Source of the DNA: Demetria terragena DSM 11295
GTDB taxonomy: Bacteria; Actinomycetota; Actinomycetes; Actinomycetales; Dermatophilaceae
Length of the DNA: 64,000 bases
Assembly (NCBI RefSeq): GCF_000376825.1
Contig: NZ_AQXW01000004.1
Span: forward strand, 2,232,001 to 2,296,000
Direction of reading: 5' to 3'
Notes under the pieces: model-generated
What the model was told of the DNA's origin: nothing
Databases searched by the model: none
Seen by the model: the letters and a program-made list of their open reading frames with translations, nothing else
Shown here: in pieces, positions 7,806-14,611 of the stretch
Position numbering within the stretch: the first letter of the stretch is position 1
Layout: each line of letters opens with the position of its first letter
Program-made: the position numbers and the translations under genes

Positions 7806-7821
7806 GGCAAACCTGCCTTAC
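7802..7821. promoter_or_regulatory. Inverted repeat over the ankyrin-gene promoter, with -10 box TACCAT
   Basis: A perfect inverted repeat GTAAGGCA-AACC-TGCCTTAC spans the lrp stop codon. It reaches the -10 box TACCAT (7819-7824) that sits six bases before ATG 7831. It could be an operator or a small terminator hairpin for lrp. It superficially resembles an iron (DtxR/IdeR) box but has the wrong half-site spacing. Confidence 0.55.
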
Positions 7822-7830
7822 CATCGGCGT

Positions 7831-8214
7831 ATGGCAACAGACGCAGGACTCGACCCACGGTTGGTGGAGTGTGCGCATGCCTGTTTCGATCTTGCGCGCG
7901 AAGGCGACGCGGAGCGTCTCGGCGCGATGCTCGACCGCGGGGTGCCCGTCGACCTGACCGATCCGTCCGGCAATACCCTGCTGATGCTCGCGGCCTATCA
8001 CGGCCAGGCGGGTGTAGTGAGCGTTCTGCTGGAGCGCGGCGCCGACGTGAACCGCCTCAACGATCGCGGCCAGTCACCGATCGCCGGTGCGGTATTCAAG
8101 GGTGAGGACACCGTGGTGTGGCTACTCATGGATGCGGGCGCAGACCTTGATCTTGGCTCGCCGTCAGCGCGGGAGACGGCACTTCTTTTTGGTCGCGGCG
8201 AACTCATCAGTTAA
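7831..8214 (+). CDS. Ankyrin-repeat protein
   Basis: A 127-residue soluble protein made of about three to four ankyrin repeats. The hallmark segments are GNTLLMLAAYHGQAGVVSVL (residues ~50-69), LLERGADVNRLNDRGQSPIAGAV and LLMDAGADLDLGSPSARETALLFG. Ankyrin proteins act as protein-binding scaffolds. In actinobacteria such small ones often accompany catalase or oxidative-stress genes, but no catalase is nearby here. It has no Shine-Dalgarno sequence; a TACCAT box six bases upstream suggests a leaderless mRNA. The inverted repeat over that promoter suggests dedicated control. No signal peptide or membrane segment. Specific partner unknown. Confidence 0.82.
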   Translation: MATDAGLDPRLVECAHACFDLAREGDAERLGAMLDRGVPVDLTDPSGNTLLMLAAYHGQAGVVSVLLERGADVNRLNDRGQSPIAGAVFKGEDTVVWLLMDAGADLDLGSPSARETALLFGRGELIS

Positions 8215-8519
8215 CGACTCGGGAGGCCCGGCCGGAAGTAGGTTAACCGGCGGGCACGCCCGCCGGGTGGGGCAGTTGGTAGTGACTGGCGTTGCGTAAA
8301 ACGCAACTCTGCCCGAGGAATCTCAATATGCAAGAAGCCCCGTAACGACCCTTGATCGGCCAGTGCCGCTGTGAAACGTCCGTGATTGGAAGGCCGGTCG
8401 AATGACTGCTTTTGGGTGTGGGGTGGGAGCACACGCAGTAGCTGCGCCAACAAATGCTGGCATGGAGCCCGGATTTACCGCAATTAAAGTAGCCGACTCC
8501 CTCCAGTGGGCCACTGTCG
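8215..8519. other. Non-coding stretch with two hairpins at the edge of an accessory patch
   Basis: No convincing gene was found here. Two structures are visible. CCGGCGGGC/GCCCGCCGG (8247-8266) is probably the transcription end of the ankyrin gene. GTTGCGT-AAA-ACGCAAC (8291-8307) is a perfect 7-bp inverted repeat of unknown role. Base composition becomes noticeably less GC-rich here than in the flanking operons. Confidence 0.5.
8247..8266 (+). terminator. GC-rich hairpin after the ankyrin gene
   Basis: Nine-base perfectly complementary arms (8247-8255 and 8258-8266) lie 33 bp after the ankyrin stop codon. There is no U-tract, so it would be a non-canonical terminator of the type common in high-GC genomes. 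Confidence 0.45.
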
Positions 8520-8873
8520 GTGGGCTTAACTTCAGAAGACATTGAACGAGTGAAGGCGAGTGTTGGAGTCGACAGCACGGCCGTCCAGCTTTCGAGCATT
8601 CGTTCCGTGCGCGTTGATGCGGACCGGCAGGTTGAATTTCAGGGCAAGGATGGGCGTGTTGTTAAGGGAGGTTGGTTCGACGACGGTTTTTGTGTTCCAC
8701 TCGTGACCGCTGGCCTCCTCGCCCTTGGGACGGCCGTGGTTGCGGGTCTGGCTGCGACGGGTGGCTTTACGGTTGCAGGCTTTTTCGTGAGTCAGGCGAC
8801 CGGAAACGCATTGGCTAGCGCGCTGGCTGCTGGGTCAGCCCTGGAGGGGATCGTTGCTCATTCGATCTGTTGA
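8520..8873 (+). CDS. Unknown small protein with hydrophobic Gly/Ala-rich C-terminal half
   Basis: Up to 117 residues from GTG 8520; a later GTG at 8550 is also possible and neither has a good ribosome-binding site. The N-terminal half is charged and soluble-looking (VDADRQVEFQGKDGRVVKGG). From residue 58 the sequence becomes a continuous hydrophobic Gly/Ala/Val/Leu stretch (CVPLVTAGLLALGTAVVAGL, then GGFTVAGFFVSQATGNALAS) ending in a C-terminal Cys. This two-part layout, with Cys at the junction and at the end, recalls bacteriocin precursors, and a small membrane protein follows 37 bp downstream. No homologue is recognised, and a plain membrane protein is equally possible. Base composition is less GC-rich than its surroundings. 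Confidence 0.5.
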   Translation: MGLTSEDIERVKASVGVDSTAVQLSSIRSVRVDADRQVEFQGKDGRVVKGGWFDDGFCVPLVTAGLLALGTAVVAGLAATGGFTVAGFFVSQATGNALASALAAGSALEGIVAHSIC

Positions 8874-8910
8874 CTTTTAGTTCAGCCTGTGACCACAAAT
8901 TGGAGGACTT

Positions 8911-9102
8911 GTGTCTGACGCAGAAAGTGTGCTTGTTCTGGTAGGCGTAGGTTTTGTCCTCGCCTCGGTCGGCACCATGTGGGCTAGCCAGAAAGGTGGG
9001 GCGTCTCGCCGCACACAGTTGTTAACCTTGACGACTCAGTTGCTCCTAGGATTCGCATTAGGGATTTGGTTCGCCGTGGTCTTCATGGGAGTCGTGGCCT
9101 GA
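8911..9102 (+). CDS. Small two-helix membrane protein
   Basis: A 63-residue protein with two predicted membrane helices. Helix one is VLVLVGVGFVLASVGTMWAS (residues ~7-26) and helix two is LLLGFALGIWFAVVFMGVV (~43-62), joined by a basic loop (QKGGASRRTQ) that should face the cytoplasm. GTG 8911 has a GGAGG sequence four bases upstream, so translation is credible. It probably shares a transcript with the hydrophobic protein 37 bp upstream. Such a pair could be a membrane-active peptide and its immunity protein, but that is inference from size, order and topology only. Confidence 0.55.
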   Translation: MSDAESVLVLVGVGFVLASVGTMWASQKGGASRRTQLLTLTTQLLLGFALGIWFAVVFMGVVA

Positions 9103-9234
9103 ATTCCTAGCGCACGATCTGTATCGGTAAACGGCCTTTAGATATATTCTCTGCCAGTCTGTAGGCCGACTCATGTGAGGTCAGGGTTCATCCTCGTACA
9201 GGAACCCATTGATTCGGGCAGTCGATTTGTTACC

Positions 9235-9257
9235 GTCATGAGTGCTGAACTCATGAC
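9235..9257. promoter_or_regulatory. 23-bp perfect inverted repeat upstream of the L7/L12-like gene
   Basis: Arms GTCATGAGT and ACTCATGAC (9 bp each, perfect) are separated by GCTGA, ending 24 bp before the ATG at 9282. Size and symmetry fit a dimeric repressor operator. A second inverted repeat (GGGTTC 9184-9189 with GAACCC 9202-9207) lies just upstream. Confidence 0.6.
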
Positions 9258-9281
9258 CCGAACGTCCAGGAGGTCGTCGAT

Positions 9282-9482
9282 ATGTGGCCGTTCCGTCGGG
9301 AGCAGGAACGCGAAAGCGTTCCGCTCCTCCTGCCCGAACCGCTGGCTGCTGAGGTAGATGCCCTGCTCGTGCAGGACCAATACCACGACGCGATCAAGTT
9401 GGTGCGCAAATCAACCGGCGCTGGTTTAGTCGTGGGGGTCCAAGCCGTTGACCACCGGCGAGAGCTCCTCGGTGGCGTGTGA
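9282..9482 (+). CDS. Mini-protein resembling the ribosomal L7/L12 C-terminal domain
   Basis: A 66-residue cytoplasmic protein. ATG 9282 is preceded by a strong AGGAGG, so the start is well supported. Residues ~22-62 (LAAEVDALLVQDQYHDAIKLVRKSTGAGLVVGVQAVDHRRELLGG) follow the L7/L12 C-terminal pattern of helix, A-I-K-x-x-R, TG-x-GL, then helix. This fold is found in short stand-alone actinobacterial proteins of unknown role. It is too short to be the ribosomal stalk protein. It sits alone behind a 23-bp palindrome, so it may be individually regulated, and it converges on the reductase gene across a shared terminator hairpin. Confidence 0.7.
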   Translation: MWPFRREQERESVPLLLPEPLAAEVDALLVQDQYHDAIKLVRKSTGAGLVVGVQAVDHRRELLGGV

Positions 9483-9500
9483 CGAGGTTCTGAGTGCGAG

Positions 9501-9536
9501 GCGTCAGTCCGGGTCTTCGACGACCCGGACTGACGC
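9501..9536. terminator. Bidirectional hairpin between convergent genes
   Basis: Perfect 15-bp arms (9501-9515 and 9522-9536, GCGTCAGTCCGGGTC and its complement) surround the loop TTCGAC. It overlaps the last codons of the leftward reductase gene and lies 18 bp past the end of the rightward gene. It is well placed to end both transcripts, though no U-tract follows. Confidence 0.65.
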
Positions 9537-10067
9537 TCGTACGTACATCGAACTCGACTCCACCAGATCGAGGTAGACCGGCGCCCCGCCAGGTCGATCA
9601 AAGAGTCGAACACCATCGCCGAGGAGCACGGGCGTGAGGTAGACGAGGACTTCGTCGAGTAGCCCGAGTTCTAAGCACTGTCGCGCGACGTTCGCGCCAA
9701 GCACACTCACGACTTTGTCGCCCGCTGCGGCTTTGGCCAAAGAGATCGCAGTCTCCACGTCGTCGATGAACGTCACGTCTGGCGTGGGGATGTCCGGGAG
9801 GCGGTGAGTGAGAACGAACATGGGTCCGCCGTACTGCCCGTCGTAGGCGCCTTCCTTGTCCGTGGCGGCATGGGGATCGTCGCCGTCATAGGTGCGACGT
9901 CCGCACAGGACCGCGCCCACCCTGTGGACTAACGGGTTGGTCCCGGTCTCGCTGTGGGGTTCGTCTTCGGGTGGGGTGGACGCGCCGCTGAGCCAGGACA
10001 TGTCTCCTCCGGCTCCGGCGATGAAGCCGTCCAAAGACATGGCGCACTGATATTGCACGGTGCTCAT
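9504..10067 (-). CDS. RibD C-terminal/dihydrofolate-reductase-like protein
   Basis: A 187-residue NADPH-type reductase of the stand-alone RibD-C/DHFR-like family. The N-terminal QYQCAMSLDGFIAG is the family signature. GAVLCGRRTYDG and PMFVLTHRLPD form the nucleotide-binding half, and KVVSVLGANVARQCLELGLLDEVLVYLTPVLLGDGVRLFD is the typical C-terminal motif. Its length is right for the family; the true substrate of these proteins is generally unknown. The start at 10067 puts GGAGG seven bases upstream, and that site lies in the 12-bp palindrome GGAGGTACCTCC, which could pair with another copy. Its last codons form half of the shared terminator hairpin. Confidence 0.85.
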   Translation of the reverse strand: MSTVQYQCAMSLDGFIAGAGGDMSWLSGASTPPEDEPHSETGTNPLVHRVGAVLCGRRTYDGDDPHAATDKEGAYDGQYGGPMFVLTHRLPDIPTPDVTFIDDVETAISLAKAAAGDKVVSVLGANVARQCLELGLLDEVLVYLTPVLLGDGVRLFDRPGGAPVYLDLVESSSMYVRASVRVVEDPD

Positions 10068-10189
10068 GGAGGTACCTCCGCTAGGCGATGCGTTCGTCGG
10101 TGCTTGCGGGTCGCAGTCGGATCGTAAGTGGAAATGTGGGTCGCGAGGTCTGCGGACGTCCTGGCTGCCGTGCCCTTTCCCTAAGTCGC

Positions 10190-10393
10190 TCACTCGTCTG
10201 GGCCCGGTGGCTCAAAGATGTCTTCAATGGCGCATCCAAAATGCCGGGCGAGGCGGAACGCCAGTGGGAGGGAGGGGTCGTAGCGCCCCTTCTCCAAGGA
10301 GATGACGGTCTGGCGGGAGACACCCAGCGCTTCGGCAAGAGCCTGCTGCGACTGGCCGCTTGCGGCGCGAAGTGCGCTGATGGTGTTGCGCAT
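10190..10393 (-). CDS. Small XRE-family helix-turn-helix regulator
   Basis: A 67-residue DNA-binding protein consisting of one Cro/CI-type domain (LRAASGQSQQALAEALGVSRQTVISLEKGRYDPSLPLAFRLA) and a short tail (FGCAIEDIFEPPG). This is the compact HTH type (YgzD/YozG-like) that is regularly paired with a small membrane protein. The start at 10393 overlaps the stop of the upstream membrane-protein gene by ATGA, so the two are translationally coupled. It probably autoregulates the pair through the repeats at 10833-10895. Its signal is unknown. Confidence 0.88.
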   Translation of the reverse strand: MRNTISALRAASGQSQQALAEALGVSRQTVISLEKGRYDPSLPLAFRLARHFGCAIEDIFEPPGPDE

Positions 10394-10806
10394 CAGGATT
10401 CCCGGCGCTTGATGAGGAAGTAGCTCACGGCATAGCTGCCCAAGCCGACGACGGCGACATGAGCGGTGCCCAGGTGTTCCAGCCACGAGACGCCGATAGC
10501 TTGGCCGAAGAGGCTGATCGCGATCAGGATGACGATGGTGGCAGTCCAGGCTGGCAGGCCGGCTTGTTCGGCCCAGTGCGCCTCGACGTTGTGCCGCGCT
10601 GCCTCCTGTGCTTCATTCATCACGCGGCGGTTCAGGAGTAGGTAATAGACCCCAGCGGCCAGGATCGGCCCGCAAGCCGCCGCATAGGCGAACACCGAGA
10701 CCCACAGCGGCTTGTCAGGATGAGCGTTGGACATTCCGAGGCCGATGAGTGCGCCGGTGCTGATGCCGAGCACCGTCGCGAGGGTGATCTTTGCGAACGG
10801 TTTCAT
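10393..10806 (-). CDS. Small membrane protein paired with an XRE regulator
   Basis: A 137-residue integral membrane protein with about four helices. These are ITLATVLGISTGALIGLGM (~7-25), WVSVFAYAAACGPILAAGVYYLL (~35-57), ATIVILIAISLFGQAIGV (~88-105) and AHVAVVGLGSYAVSYFLI (~114-132). A basic, charged loop follows helix two (NRRVMNEAQEAARHN). It is co-encoded with an XRE protein by an ATGA overlap, an arrangement known from many Gram-positive bacteria in which the membrane partner may modulate the regulator. No enzymatic motif is seen. A GAGAGG ribosome-binding site precedes the ATG. Confidence 0.8.
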   Translation of the reverse strand: MKPFAKITLATVLGISTGALIGLGMSNAHPDKPLWVSVFAYAAACGPILAAGVYYLLLNRRVMNEAQEAARHNVEAHWAEQAGLPAWTATIVILIAISLFGQAIGVSWLEHLGTAHVAVVGLGSYAVSYFLIKRRES

Positions 10807-10832
10807 GGTGTTGCCTCTCGTGGTCGCGACTG

Positions 10833-10895
10833 GACGCTAAGTAAAGCGTCATTGACGTTAAGCAACCTTGACACTTGGGCATGGACGATGTCAAG
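10833..10895. promoter_or_regulatory. Clustered inverted repeats upstream of the membrane protein/XRE pair
   Basis: GACGCT-AAGTAA-AGCGTC (10833-10850) is a perfect 6-bp inverted repeat. CTTGACA (10867-10873) and its complement TGTCAAG (10889-10895) are separated by 15 bp. The cluster lies just upstream of the leftward pair and is a plausible autoregulatory operator region for the XRE protein. Confidence 0.5.
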
Positions 10896-10972
10896 CGTCC
10901 TTGTCATGACCCCGTCGTGGCGGTATCGAACCTTGAGCGTTCGCTCGCGTGACAAACCCGGCGTGCGCCAAG

Positions 10973-12493
10973 ATGGCGTCCGTGCCAGTTCGCAGACGCC
11001 TCCTCGCCCTCGTCGCCATCACGACAATGGGCACTGCTTCCTGCAGCGCTGGGGCGGGCAACGTTCCCGACGGCGCTGGTGTCGGGGAGGGTCAGCGGAA
11101 CGTACGCATCGGGTTGGCGGCCGAACCGACGAGCCTGGACTTCACCAAGAACGACGGCGTCGCGATCCCGCAGGTCGAGCTCGGCAACATCTACGAGACG
11201 CTCGTGAAACAGAGTCAGAATGGCGATCTGGTGCCAGGCCTCGCGAAGGGGTGGACCGTCTCGAAGGATCGCAAAACCTATGTCTTCACCCTGTGGCCCG
11301 GTGTGAAGTTCAGCGACGGCAGCGCGTTCACGGCAGCGGACGCAGTCTGGTCAATCAACCAAGTGAAGTCGGACGCTTGGACGATCTCGCTCAAGGCCGG
11401 CATGGACCCGGTCAAGAAGGCCGAAGCGGTCAGTCCCACCCGGTTGAAAGTCACGTTGAAGCAGCCCAGCAACTCCTGGCTTTATGCGATGACGACGCGC
11501 ATCGGCGCGATGTTCCCCGAAGGCGCGAAGGATCTGGCGACTAAGCCAGTCGGCACCGGGCCGTTTGTCTTCTCCCACTGGAAGCGCGGCGACTCAATTG
11601 TGTTGCGTCGCAACGAAAATTACTGGGGCAAGCAGCCGTACTTCAAGAGCGTCGCGCTGCTGTACTTCAAGGACAGCATCTCCGCGAACAACGCCATGAA
11701 GTCGCGGACGATCGACGTCTTAGGCACGGTGCAGGCGCCAGAAACGATGAGCGAGTTTCCGAGCGATGACTTCACTATCGTTGAGGGCACGACGAACTCA
11801 GAAGTGGTGCTGTCGATGAACGCCTCGACCGCGCCCTTCAATGACAAACGGGTGCGGCTCGCAGCACGGCACGCGATCAACAAGAAGAGCCTGATCGACA
11901 CCTGCTGGGCGGGTTACGGCAAGCAGATTGGGTCGATGGTGCCGCCCACCGACCCTTGGTACGAAGATCTCACCGGCGTCACGCCGTATGACCCGGCGAA
12001 GGCCAAGCGCCTCCTGAAGCAGTCTGGCAAGGCGGACAAGCCCGTGCGTCTGCGATTGCCGAGCCTGCCGTATGCCGCCTCGTGCGGGCCCGTCGTCAAG
12101 AGCGCGCTTGAGCAGGTCGGGTTCACCGTCAAGGTTGATGTCCTGGAGTTCCCGGCCGCGTGGCTGACGTCGGTTCTGACGGGCAGCGACTATGAGCTGT
12201 CGATGATTGCGCACGCCGAACCCCGTGACATGGCAGCCGTTTTCGGCAACCCCGACTACTACACGCACTTCCAGAACCCACAGATGGCCACGTTGCTGAA
12301 GCGCGCCGACACCGGAACCCCGAACCAGCAGATTGAGGCGATGAAGAGCGCCGGCCGGCTCATCGCGCAGGAAGGCGCGGCCGACTTTTTGTTCGTGCTG
12401 CCCAACCTCATAGTGTCCGACAAAGACATCACGGGACTGCCGGAGAACTCGATCACCGAGGGCTTCGATCTCGCGGCGTTGAAGAGGTCCTGA
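10973..12493 (+). CDS. Peptide ABC transporter substrate-binding lipoprotein (SBP family 5)
   Basis: A 506-residue extracytoplasmic binding protein of the DppA/OppA type. A lipoprotein signal runs from MASVPVRRRLLALVA to the lipobox TASC, with the lipidated Cys at about residue 24. The mature protein has the SBP_bac_5 start IGLAAEPTSLDF, the NIYETLVKQ region, VKFSDGSAFTAADAVWSI, and later AARHAINKKSLIDTCWAG. ATG 10973 is preferred over GTG 10949 because it starts directly at the basic signal-peptide region. It leads an apparent operon with two permeases, two ATPases, a peptidase and an aldehyde dehydrogenase. Ligand is unknown; di- or oligopeptides are likely given the peptidase. Confidence 0.88.
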   Translation: MASVPVRRRLLALVAITTMGTASCSAGAGNVPDGAGVGEGQRNVRIGLAAEPTSLDFTKNDGVAIPQVELGNIYETLVKQSQNGDLVPGLAKGWTVSKDRKTYVFTLWPGVKFSDGSAFTAADAVWSINQVKSDAWTISLKAGMDPVKKAEAVSPTRLKVTLKQPSNSWLYAMTTRIGAMFPEGAKDLATKPVGTGPFVFSHWKRGDSIVLRRNENYWGKQPYFKSVALLYFKDSISANNAMKSRTIDVLGTVQAPETMSEFPSDDFTIVEGTTNSEVVLSMNASTAPFNDKRVRLAARHAINKKSLIDTCWAGYGKQIGSMVPPTDPWYEDLTGVTPYDPAKAKRLLKQSGKADKPVRLRLPSLPYAASCGPVVKSALEQVGFTVKVDVLEFPAAWLTSVLTGSDYELSMIAHAEPRDMAAVFGNPDYYTHFQNPQMATLLKRADTGTPNQQIEAMKSAGRLIAQEGAADFLFVLPNLIVSDKDITGLPENSITEGFDLAALKRS

Positions 12494-13440
12494 TGGTGCT
12501 GCGATTCCTGACACGCCTCGGTGTCCTGTTGATCAGTCTGGCGGTGAGCAGCGTGGTGGTTTTCGGTTTCATGGCGGTCCTGCCGGGCAGTCCCGCCCGC
12601 GTCGCGCTGGGTGTCGGAGCCACCGACGAAGCGGTCGCCGCGATGGAGAAAACCTACGGGCTCGATCAGTCTCTTCCTGCCCAATACCTTGACTGGGTCA
12701 GCGGATTGGTGCGCTTTGACCTAGGGGAGTCCTACATCTCCGGAGCGGCCATCGGACCGCAAGTGTGGGACCGCTTCCAGGTAACGCTCTGGCTGGTGGT
12801 GTGCGCGATCGTTCTCGCGCTGGTGGTGGCTGTTCCGCTCGGCACGCTCATGGCCGTACGCCACCGCAACCTCAGCGGAATGCTGTTGTCGGCCTTTTCC
12901 CAGCTCGGGGTCGCGATCCCGGCTTTCCTCGCCGCGCTGCTGCTAGTGGCAGTCTTCGCGGTCGGGCTGAACTGGTTGCCTAGCGGTGGATGGACGCCAC
13001 CCGCGTACGACCCTGTCTTGTTCTTGAAACAGCTTGTGCTCCCGGTGATTTCACTGGCCCTGGTGCAGGCCGCTGTGCTCGCGCGCTACGTCCGCTCGGC
13101 GGTGCTGGACGTGATGCGCGAGGACTACATCCGCACCGCGCGCGCCAAGGGCCTCACGCCGATGCGGGCGCTCACGAGGCATGGTTTGCGCAACGCGGCC
13201 ATCCCGGTGGTGACTGTTCTTGGACTGCAGTTGGCCACCCTGCTGATCGGGGCCGTTGTCGTGGAGCGCGTCTTCGCAATCCCGGGTCTGGGCAGCGGCC
13301 TGCTCGATGCCGTCGCACAGCGCGACCTGATCCTCGTGCAAGACATCGTCATGCTGCTGGTCGCGGCCGTCCTGGTGATCAACTTCGTTGTTGACCTGCT
13401 CTATGCCCTGATTGACCCACGACTGCGAGGTGCAGCATGA
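12493..13440 (+). CDS. Peptide ABC transporter permease, DppB type
   Basis: A 315-residue membrane subunit with about six helices. The N-terminus LTRLGVLLISLAVSSVVVFGFMAVLPGSPARVALG is the OppB/DppB opening. The EAA loop that contacts the ATPase is visible as DYIRTARAKGLTPMRALTRHGLRNAAIPV, followed by GLQLATLLIGAVVVERVFAIPGLG. The ATG overlaps the stop of the binding-protein gene (TGATG). The next permease gene would normally follow within a few bases, but here a 70-bp tandem repeat array of more than 200 bp separates them. Confidence 0.92.
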   Translation: MVLRFLTRLGVLLISLAVSSVVVFGFMAVLPGSPARVALGVGATDEAVAAMEKTYGLDQSLPAQYLDWVSGLVRFDLGESYISGAAIGPQVWDRFQVTLWLVVCAIVLALVVAVPLGTLMAVRHRNLSGMLLSAFSQLGVAIPAFLAALLLVAVFAVGLNWLPSGGWTPPAYDPVLFLKQLVLPVISLALVQAAVLARYVRSAVLDVMREDYIRTARAKGLTPMRALTRHGLRNAAIPVVTVLGLQLATLLIGAVVVERVFAIPGLGSGLLDAVAQRDLILVQDIVMLLVAAVLVINFVVDLLYALIDPRLRGAA

Positions 13441-13514
13441 GCCATAACGCGCCACTAACGCTGGTCGAGGCCGGTGAGCGGGCTAGCGCGAGTCGTGTCG
13501 AGGCCTTGGTGGGT

Positions 13515-13724
13515 GGTCTCGATACGGCGGGTCACTGCGTTCCCGCCTACTCGACCGGCGTTGGTCTCGCGAGTCGTGTCGAGTGGTCTCGATGCGGCGG
13601 GTCACTGCGTTCCCGCCTACTCGACCGGCGTTGGTCTCGCGAGTCGTGTCGAGTGGCCTCGATGCGGCGGGTCACTGCGTTCCCGCCTACTCGACCGCCG
13701 TTGGGCTCGCGGGTCGTGTCGAGG
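13515..13724. repeat. Three tandem 70-bp units carrying the 42-bp element, inside the peptide-transport operon
   Basis: Units begin at 13515, 13585 and 13655. Each is a 42-bp element (starting GGTCTCGATA or its variant, ending CTACTCGACC) followed by a nearly identical 28-bp spacer containing GGTCTCGCGAGTCGTGTCGAG. Partial relatives extend the array to about 13458 and 13745. Between the dppB-type stop (13440) and the dppC-type start there is nothing else: the 322-bp gap is essentially all repeat. A frame opens at ATG 13437 and runs through it but only encodes repeats. Confidence 0.92.
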
Positions 13725-13765
13725 CCTTGGGCGTTGGTCTCGATCAGAGGTGGCGGTGATGGGTG

Positions 13766-14611
13766 ATGCGTAACCTGCGCGCTCGACTCAACCCGTCGCT
13801 GCTGGTGGGCGTCCTGCTGGTCAGCCTGGTCGTCGGCGCGGCGCTGTTGTCGTTTGTCTGGGTGCCCTATCCGCCGGATCTGGTGGTGCCAGAAGATCGT
13901 CTCGCGGGGATGTTCTCCGACGGGCACCTGCTCGGGACCGACAAGCTCGGTCGAGACACGCTCTCCCAAATCCTGGTGGGAGCCCGCACGACTTTGCTGG
14001 TCGGCATCGTCGCGGTCGGTGTGGCGGCTGTGGTGGGCGTACCACTTGGGCTGCTGGCCGCCATGACCTGGCCATGGTTGGGCAACCTCATCATGCGGGC
14101 AAGCGACCTGGTGCTGGCGTTCCCGGCGCTGCTGCTGGCCATCATGCTGGCAGCGGTTTACGGCGGCAGCGTCGTCACCGCGATGGTCGCCATTGGCATC
14201 GCCACGGTTCCGGCGTTCGCCCGAGTCGTGCGTAGTGGCGCGCTGACCGTGCTCACGCAGGATTATGTGTTGGCCGCGCGAGTCGCTGGACGCGGCAAGT
14301 TGGCTATCGCACTGCGCCACGTCCTGCCCAACGTCACCAGCCTGATCATCGTCCAAGCTTCCGTTGCTTTCGCCATCGCCATCCTCGCCGAGGCGGCGCT
14401 GTCGTTCCTTGGTCTTGGCGCGCCACCTGATGTTCCATCCTGGGGGCGGATGCTGCAGGAGAGCCAGTCGATGCTGTCCCAGGCGCCGCGGCTTGCGCTC
14501 ATTCCCGGTGCCGCGATCGCGGTCGCCGTGCTCGGGTTCAACCTGCTCGGCGACGGATTGCGCGACCTGCTCGATCCGCGACTGGCCAAGACTTCCGAGG
14601 AGGCACGATGA
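13766..14611 (+). CDS. Peptide ABC transporter permease, DppC type
   Basis: A 281-residue membrane subunit. It has an N-terminal helix (LLVGVLLVSLVVGAALLSFVW), the DppC-typical GTDKLGRDTLSQILVGARTTL, and the EAA loop DYVLAARVAGRGKLAIALRH. It ends at GDGLRDLLDPRLAKT. ATG 13766 and GTG 13763 are both possible; the purine-rich stretch AGAGGTGG just upstream supports either. The protein begins abruptly compared with many DppC proteins, which carry a longer cytoplasmic N-terminus. The inserted repeat array directly upstream is the obvious reason. It overlaps the following ATPase gene by ATGA. Confidence 0.88.
   Translation: MRNLRARLNPSLLVGVLLVSLVVGAALLSFVWVPYPPDLVVPEDRLAGMFSDGHLLGTDKLGRDTLSQILVGARTTLLVGIVAVGVAAVVGVPLGLLAAMTWPWLGNLIMRASDLVLAFPALLLAIMLAAVYGGSVVTAMVAIGIATVPAFARVVRSGALTVLTQDYVLAARVAGRGKLAIALRHVLPNVTSLIIVQASVAFAIAILAEAALSFLGLGAPPDVPSWGRMLQESQSMLSQAPRLALIPGAAIAVAVLGFNLLGDGLRDLLDPRLAKTSEEAR

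Noticed and set aside
7802-7821. Iron-regulator (DtxR/IdeR) box
   Set aside because: It has AGGCAA and TGCCTT-like half sites, but the total length and centre spacing are one base off the 19-bp consensus and no iron gene is controlled by it.
8291-8307. Attachment site of an integrated element next to the low-GC patch
   Set aside because: The inverted repeat is not repeated on the other side of the patch and there is no integrase or tRNA gene adjacent.
13515-13724. Possible CRISPR array
   Set aside because: The 42-bp units are separated by nearly identical 28-bp sequences rather than unique spacers, there are no cas genes, and the unit matches dispersed repeats found in coding genes.
13437-13766. 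A 109-codon frame beginning at the dppB-like stop
   Set aside because: After the first ~15 residues it only translates the tandem repeats and ends at the dppC-like start; it is not a plausible protein, though its first residues may be a relic of the old DppC start.
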